The notes under the pieces are model-generated. The model did not search any database. It worked only from the letters and a program-made list of their open reading frames with translations, and was not told the DNA's origin. The translations under genes were made by a program, and so were the position numbers. This document shows positions 5,431 to 9,128 of a DNA stretch of 9,128 nt, in pieces. How positions within the stretch are numbered: the first letter of the stretch is position 1; every line of letters starts with the position of its first letter. Origin of the DNA: Rickettsiales bacterium (GTDB taxonomy: Bacteria; Pseudomonadota; Alphaproteobacteria; Rickettsiales; Anaplasmataceae); NCBI GenBank assembly GCA_031266615.1, contig JAISAR010000123.1, forward strand, positions 1 through 9,128, read 5' to 3'.

Positions 5431-6305
5431 TTAATTATAGAAACATTTTCTTCGTCAAAATCTATATCTTCGACTAACATACCACCAGTAACATTTAAAA
5501 GTTCCGGTGGAGAAATGATAGTTCTGTTATTACCAGCTCTCATTCCAACCACTCCAAGCTCTATGGCAAGCGGTACCTTTTTATCACCAACTTTGAATTG
5601 CGTTGTTTGATCTTTGATTATATATTCACCATCATGTCCCATTACGCTATACTTAATCGACACCTCGTCACCACATCTTACTTGTTTGCCAGCCCTGTTA
5701 ATTAAGTCATTGAAAATCATCATGTTATTCACTGAGTCAGGGTATTTATCTTTTACTTCGATTAGTTTGACGTAGTAAGAGTTAAAGTTCGTTTTGTTGT
5801 CATTGGCGATGTTTACAGTAACTACACGCTCTCCTCCTTCTTTCATACCCATTATTCCTAGGCCCACCTCTTTCCAATTATCTTGACCTATTTTCAAAGT
5901 AACATTAGGGACTTGACTCGGAAGTGGTGCTGCTAGATTGTTAGACATTTTATACATTTGCATCAGGACTTCTTGACCACATAGAGCTCTGCTGCCACTG
6001 CCTTCTGTAATTTCATAGAAGTTTATTGAATTTTCCTCTCTTTCTTGCTGTGTTATTTCCTCTAAGTACTCTTTCAGCCCATGCTTTTCGATATAGTGGT
6101 CAAGTGCTGATTCAAGTATTGGCTTCACTAGGTAATATGCTATTGTCTGTACCAAACCATCATTCGTAGTATTTAACTCATAAAGCTTGTTCCTCTTTTC
6201 TGGCCTGCTTTTGTTTATTTGAACGATGGTAAACACAAAAGCGGAAGTTAAAGTGAAAATTATTACTATGGAAATAAGCAATTGTAATATAATTTTCCTA
6301 ACCAT
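5406..6305 (-). CDS. Membrane-anchored protein with two FKBP-like domains
   Basis: This 299-residue protein has one N-terminal membrane helix (about 5-29) preceded by basic residues (MVRK), which predicts a periplasm-facing body. A helical linker (about 45-92) follows, then two domains with the FKBP peptidyl-prolyl isomerase pattern. Domain 1 (about 96-186) shows YEITEGSGSRALCGQEV and later GIMGMKEGGERVV. Domain 2 (about 197-297) shows GKQVRCGDEVSIKYS and GVVGMRAGNNRTIISPPELL. Proline-pocket residues look eroded: the central Trp of FKBP12 aligns with Val147 and Ile248, and the FDSS segment is absent. A chaperone or scaffold role is therefore more likely than strong isomerase activity; this is inference. 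The ATG lies inside the end of the ispA-like gene (8-base overlap), which implies coupled translation. A simple SlyD, Mip or trigger factor assignment does not fit the tandem architecture. Confidence 0.75.
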   Translation of the reverse strand: MVRKIILQLLISIVIIFTLTSAFVFTIVQINKSRPEKRNKLYELNTTNDGLVQTIAYYLVKPILESALDHYIEKHGLKEYLEEITQQEREENSINFYEITEGSGSRALCGQEVLMQMYKMSNNLAAPLPSQVPNVTLKIGQDNWKEVGLGIMGMKEGGERVVTVNIANDNKTNFNSYYVKLIEVKDKYPDSVNNMMIFNDLINRAGKQVRCGDEVSIKYSVMGHDGEYIIKDQTTQFKVGDKKVPLAIELGVVGMRAGNNRTIISPPELLNVTGGMLVEDIDFDEENVSIINLSLDAKA

Positions 6306-7098
6306 CGTTTTTTACCAGATTCAATAAATTGTATAAATAATTAGTTTCGCCTGAAAGCTTACCCAAATTATCTAAAGCTTGTTTAAAAAGGCTGTTTATA
6401 TAGTTCTTTGTTTCACTTTTACCGAGTATAGACATTAAATTACTTACCTCATCTTGTTTGTGGTCTTCAATATCATCTTTGGCCTGAAAAATAAGCCCTA
6501 GGTTTATTCCATAGTCATGTAACGCTTTCCGTTGCTCATCTGTAGCATTTCCCATTATAGCGCCTATTTCACATGAAGCTGCAAATAGTTTTGCGGTTTT
6601 TAATAAATGGATTTCTTTTATTTTAGAGAAATCTGTATCAATATCCAAAATCTGTCCTCCTACCATTCCCTTAGCTCCCATCGCTTGAGAGAGTACTTTT
6701 ATGATTCCACAGCATTTGTTGCTATCCTCATTTAGCGAAGATAGTATTTCAAAAGCGAGGGTAAGCAGCGCATCTCCAGCAAGCACCGCTGTTGCTTCGT
6801 CAAATCTTTTATGGCAACTTAGCTGACCTCTGCGAATATCGCTATTGTCCATACATGGCAAATCATCGTGAATTAGAGAGTAGGTGTGAACACACTCAAC
6901 TGCCACAGCAATTGGTATTACTTTCTCAGCTTTCACATTAAATACTCGTGATGAAGCTGTAACTAAAAATGGACGTATATATTTTGCAGGAGCAAGAAGC
7001 ACATAACGCATAGCTGATACAAGCTTGTTTTGGCTATCGTCAGGTAGAAATTTGTTTATTTCTGCGATAAGTAAATTTTTTGTTATTTCGTCTAGCAT
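6298..7098 (-). CDS. ispA: Polyprenyl diphosphate synthase (farnesyl diphosphate synthase type)
   Basis: This is a short-chain trans-prenyltransferase that condenses isopentenyl diphosphate with allylic diphosphates, supplying precursors for undecaprenyl phosphate and quinone side chains. The first Asp-rich motif is DDLPCMD (78-84) followed by RRG (89-91). The second is DDIED (208-212) within FQAKDDIEDHKQD. Other family marks are AMRY (29-32), GMVGGQILDID (144-154) and LLKTAKLF (165-172). At 266 residues it is somewhat shorter than the roughly 300 of E. coli IspA. The substrate-binding GGKRxRP segment reads PAKYIRP (37-43), keeping Lys39, Arg42 and Pro43 but not the first Arg. Product length (C15 or C20) cannot be fixed by eye. 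It lies first in a - strand pair with the FKBP-like gene and is divergent from acpP; no convincing promoter was seen for it in 7099-7249. Confidence 0.88.
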   Translation of the reverse strand: MLDEITKNLLIAEINKFLPDDSQNKLVSAMRYVLLAPAKYIRPFLVTASSRVFNVKAEKVIPIAVAVECVHTYSLIHDDLPCMDNSDIRRGQLSCHKRFDEATAVLAGDALLTLAFEILSSLNEDSNKCCGIIKVLSQAMGAKGMVGGQILDIDTDFSKIKEIHLLKTAKLFAASCEIGAIMGNATDEQRKALHDYGINLGLIFQAKDDIEDHKQDEVSNLMSILGKSETKNYINSLFKQALDNLGKLSGETNYLYNLLNLVKNDG

Positions 7099-7142
7099 TT
7101 GCGAGTTTGTTAATTTTCCAGCACATAATGTTGAAGCATATT

Positions 7143-7171
7143 TTGGCTAGGGCAATAGAAAATTTTGTAAT
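7143..7171 (+). promoter_or_regulatory. Candidate promoter for acpP-fabF
   Basis: TTGGCT (7143-7148) and TGTAAT (7166-7171) are separated by 17 bp and match the sigma70 consensus at 4 and 5 of 6 positions. The predicted start near 7178 leaves a leader of about 72 bases before acpP. A second pair, TTGCAA (7194-7199) and TATAAC (7214-7219), has only 14 bp between the boxes and is less likely. The region also separates acpP from the divergent ispA gene. Confidence 0.35.
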
Positions 7172-7249
7172 AGTCTATCAACCATAAAAGGTATTGCAAA
7201 CATGAAAATTTTTTATAACATCAAAGAATAGGTTATTTTTTGGTAAAAA

Positions 7250-7516
7250 ATGAGTAGCGAACTAGCAAAAAGCACTAGAGAAGACATAGAAGAAAAAGTA
7301 AAAAAGATTGTGCTGGAGCACATTAGTAAGGATGTAGAGAAGTTTAGCAGCTCCTCAAAGCTTTCAGAGCATGGCGCAGACAGTTTAGATGCAGTTGAGA
7401 TAATCATGGCGGCAGAAGAAGAGTTTGGCATAGAAATTCCTGATGAAGATGCACAAAAAATGGAAACTGTAGAGCAGATAGTTGAGTACATCAGTAATAA
7501 AAAAAACAATAATTAG
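7250..7516 (+). CDS. acpP: Acyl carrier protein
   Basis: This cytosolic carrier holds growing acyl chains as thioesters on a 4'-phosphopantetheine arm during type II fatty-acid synthesis. The 88 residues are acidic and helical. Ser45 in GADSLDAVEII (42-52) is the prosthetic-group site, and the recognition helix continues as EEEFGIEIPDEDAQKMETV (56-74). The extra N-terminal residues (MSSELAKSTR) and Lys/Asn-rich C-terminus make it about ten residues longer than E. coli AcpP. The start is preceded by a weak GGT. fabF follows after 6 bases, the common acpP-fabF order, and the two are almost certainly one transcript. Confidence 0.95.
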   Translation: MSSELAKSTREDIEEKVKKIVLEHISKDVEKFSSSSKLSEHGADSLDAVEIIMAAEEEFGIEIPDEDAQKMETVEQIVEYISNKKNNN

Positions 7517-7522
7517 TATTAA

Positions 7523-8788
7523 ATGAGCAGAAGAGTAGTAGTTACCGGTATTGGCTCAATTACTCCACTAGCAGCAGATGTTGAAAACACTTGGCTTAAG
7601 TTAATAGGTGGTGAGTCTGGTATAAAGGAAATCAGCAGGTTTGATGCTTCCGATCTTGCTTGCAAAATCGCAGGGCAAGTTCCCCTACAAGGTAGTAACA
7701 TTGAGCACTGTTTTAACCCGCTAGATTATATCTCTGAAAAAGACCTAAAAAGAACAGATCGTTTTATCCATTACGGCATTGCAGCCGCTATTCAGGCAGT
7801 GAACGATTCACTAATTTTAGAAAGTCAAAATATAGATCGAGAACGCGTTGGTGTGGTTGTTGGCTCTGGTATAGGTGGTCTTCCATCAATTCAGGAAAAC
7901 GTAATTATTATGCAGGAAAAAGGGCCTAGGCGTGTCAGCCCATTTTTTGTTCCCGCAAGTTTGATAAATTTGATATCTGGTCATATTTCTATTAAATACG
8001 AATTTACAGGTCCAAACGATTCAGCGGTAACCGCATGTGCAACAGGTGCACATGCAATCATAAACTCAGCAAGAGCTATAAAACTTGGTGAAGCAGACGT
8101 AATGATTGCAGGTGGGGCAGAGAGTGCACTGTGTAGGGTTGGAATTGCAGGCTTTGCATCTATGAAGGCACTATCAACTAAATTTAATGATAAGCCTGAG
8201 GAAGCTTCAAGACCGTGGGATGAAGAACGTGATGGATTTGTTATGGGTGAAGGAGCAGGTATACTAGTATTGGAAGAGTATGAACATGCAAAGAGAAGAG
8301 GAGCAAAAATATATGCAGAACTTACTGGGTATGGACTAACGGGGGATGCTTATCATATTACCGCTCCGCATGAGAGCGGAAGAGGTGCATTGAAAGCAAT
8401 ACAGCTTGCCTTACAGAGTGCACAGATTAATCAAAATCAAATTGGGTATATCAATGCACATGGAACTTCAACGCCACTTGGAGATAAAATCGAAGTAATA
8501 GCAATAAAACAGTTATTTGGTGACTACGCTTATAAGATACCAGTTTCTTCAACCAAATCTTCTATAGGACATTTACTTGGCGCTGCAGGTAGTGTTGAAG
8601 CAATATTCAGTATTCTTGCGTTAAATGAAGGAATTACTCCCCCAACTTTAAATCTGCACAAACCTTCAGAGGGATGTGATTTAAATTTTGTACCGTTTAA
8701 AGCTCAAGAGCATAAGATCCAATATGCACTTTCTAATTCGTTTGGCTTTGGCGGCACTAACGCATCACTCATCTTTGGAAAAGTATAA
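7523..8788 (+). CDS. fabF: 3-oxoacyl-[acyl-carrier-protein] synthase II
   Basis: FabF elongates fatty acids by decarboxylative condensation of malonyl-ACP with acyl-ACP, and sets unsaturated chain length in many bacteria. The 421 residues form a complete thiolase-fold enzyme. The Cys-His-His triad is visible: Cys172 in TACATGAHAI (170-179), His313 in NAHGTSTPLGD (311-321) and His350 in SSIGHLLGAAGS (346-357). Lys345 lies just before the last motif. Other marks are VVVTGIGSITPL (5-16), the gating-loop region near SFGFGGTNAS (406-415) and RPWDEERDGFVMGEGAG (230-246). The length and the PLGD and GFGGTN context fit FabF rather than FabB. It begins 6 bases after acpP, its partner. No Shine-Dalgarno site is visible in the spacer, which suggests translational coupling. 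A weak inverted repeat covers its stop codon. Confidence 0.95.
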   Translation: MSRRVVVTGIGSITPLAADVENTWLKLIGGESGIKEISRFDASDLACKIAGQVPLQGSNIEHCFNPLDYISEKDLKRTDRFIHYGIAAAIQAVNDSLILESQNIDRERVGVVVGSGIGGLPSIQENVIIMQEKGPRRVSPFFVPASLINLISGHISIKYEFTGPNDSAVTACATGAHAIINSARAIKLGEADVMIAGGAESALCRVGIAGFASMKALSTKFNDKPEEASRPWDEERDGFVMGEGAGILVLEEYEHAKRRGAKIYAELTGYGLTGDAYHITAPHESGRGALKAIQLALQSAQINQNQIGYINAHGTSTPLGDKIEVIAIKQLFGDYAYKIPVSSTKSSIGHLLGAAGSVEAIFSILALNEGITPPTLNLHKPSEGCDLNFVPFKAQEHKIQYALSNSFGFGGTNASLIFGKV

Positions 8789-8809
8789 TTAGTTCTATCG
8801 TTTATACTT
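8781..8809 (+). terminator. Inverted repeat at the fabF stop
   Basis: AAGTATAA (8781-8788, including the fabF stop) and TTATACTT (8802-8809) are perfect 8-base complements with a 13-base loop. The stem is AT-rich and no U-run follows, so it is only a weak terminator candidate. Confidence 0.3.
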
Positions 8810-8899
8810 GCCTACAAAGCGCTTATTTTGCAACAAAAGTAGTTGGGGTTTGTATCCTATATCACCTGAAAGCATACAACAAGGCCAAGCGAAACTAAA

Positions 8900-8917
8900 C
8901 TTTGCTTTTTGGCAAAG
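8900..8917 (+). terminator. Short hairpin downstream of fabF
   Basis: CTTTGC (8900-8905) pairs with GCAAAG (8912-8917) around a six-base T-rich loop. It lies 112 bases after fabF and is a compact stem, but no U-run follows. It could end the acpP-fabF transcript. Confidence 0.35.
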
Positions 8918-9033
8918 CTACCACTATTGAAAGATATGCAAGAGGCTTTATAAAAACTTAACATAATTTTATCATAAAAATATCATTCTTATGTTTTGTA
9001 AAAGCAGGTCTTATACCAATCTCCACTAATAGA

Positions 9034-9061
9034 TAGACAAATAGTAAAAACTATAAATAAT
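9034..9061 (+). promoter_or_regulatory. Possible promoter for the gene at the right edge
   Basis: TAGACA (9034-9039) and AATAAT (9056-9061) each match the sigma70 consensus at 5 of 6 positions, with a 16-bp spacer. The implied leader before ATG 9082 is only about 14 bases, so the call is tentative. Confidence 0.3.
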
Positions 9062-9081
9062 TGAGGCTAGAAAGAATAAAC

Positions 9082-9128
9082 ATGAATTTTATGGCAGGAA
9101 AAAGTAAAGCAATAGGAGAAGAGCTGTA
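9082..9128 (+). CDS. 5' end of an unidentified gene, cut by the window edge
   Basis: An open frame starts at ATG 9082, with GAGG (9063-9066) upstream and AGAAAGAA nearer the start, and runs to the window end as MNFMAGKSKAIGEEL. ATG 9091 (Met4) is an alternative start. Fifteen residues do not identify a family. The frame is open but short, so the call rests on the possible promoter, the purine-rich upstream stretch and the 293-base gap after fabF. Confidence 0.35.
   Translation, partial: MNFMAGKSKAIGEEL

Larger units (their letters stand above)
8789..9081. other. Non-coding stretch after fabF
   Basis: I see no gene, tRNA or transposase remnant in these 293 bases. They hold the right arm of the inverted repeat at the fabF stop, a 6-bp hairpin at 8900-8917, a loose inverted pair AACATAA (8960-8966) and TTATGTT (8989-8995), and a possible promoter at 9034-9061 for the next gene. 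Confidence 0.5.

Noticed and set aside
5413..5610. + strand open frame opposite the FKBP-like gene
   Set aside because: Mirror of coding sequence with Ser/Pro-rich product typical of such shadows.
7213..7509. Antisense frame over acpP
   Set aside because: The + strand acpP has an unmistakable DSLD motif; the antisense product is a Ser-rich artefact.
7519..7701. Antisense frame over the fabF start
   Set aside because: Opposite the conserved N-terminus of fabF, with no supporting signals.
8789..9081. tRNA gene or transposase remnant
   Set aside because: No cloverleaf with acceptor and TΨC-like arms, and no long frame or target-site duplication was found.

Overview
This AT-rich window carries compact bacterial housekeeping genes plus one putative accessory gene. 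The protein sequences and gene style suggest an obligate intracellular alphaproteobacterium of the Anaplasmataceae, most likely Wolbachia. That assignment rests on recognition (low GC, weak Shine-Dalgarno sites, scattered complex I and Mrp genes, an effector-like protein with eukaryotic-style motifs), not on a database search.

Layout from left to right. Positions 1-290 are non-coding, with two diverged copies of an AT-rich repeat, a terminator-like stem and a good promoter. A two-gene unit on the + strand follows: nuoE (respiratory complex I, 291-791) and tgt (tRNA-guanine transglycosylase, 792-1985), joined stop-to-start. Next, also on +, is a 512-residue protein (2131-3669) with an N-terminal HAD-like fold. 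Its tail carries two tyrosine motifs resembling EPIYA sites, two SH3-ligand-like PPLPPK motifs and an NLS-like basic patch. It is the best candidate for an undescribed system, as a possible secreted host-acting effector. A strong hairpin and a promoter separate it from a Mrp-type cation/proton antiporter subunit D (3885-5393).

Converging on the antiporter from the right, on the - strand, is a two-gene unit: ispA-like polyprenyl synthase (6298-7098), then a membrane-anchored protein with two degenerate FKBP-like domains (5406-6305). The two genes overlap by 8 bases. Divergent from ispA, on +, are acpP (7250-7516) and fabF (7523-8788), the acyl carrier protein and the condensing enzyme of type II fatty-acid synthesis. 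The last 340 bases hold hairpins and the first codons of an unidentified gene that runs off the window.

Functionally, the window combines energy metabolism (NuoE, MrpD), tRNA modification (Tgt), and lipid and isoprenoid supply (IspA, AcpP, FabF). It also contains an envelope folding-factor-like protein and a candidate host-interaction protein. All complete genes look intact; I saw no frameshift, tRNA, rRNA, CRISPR array or transposase.
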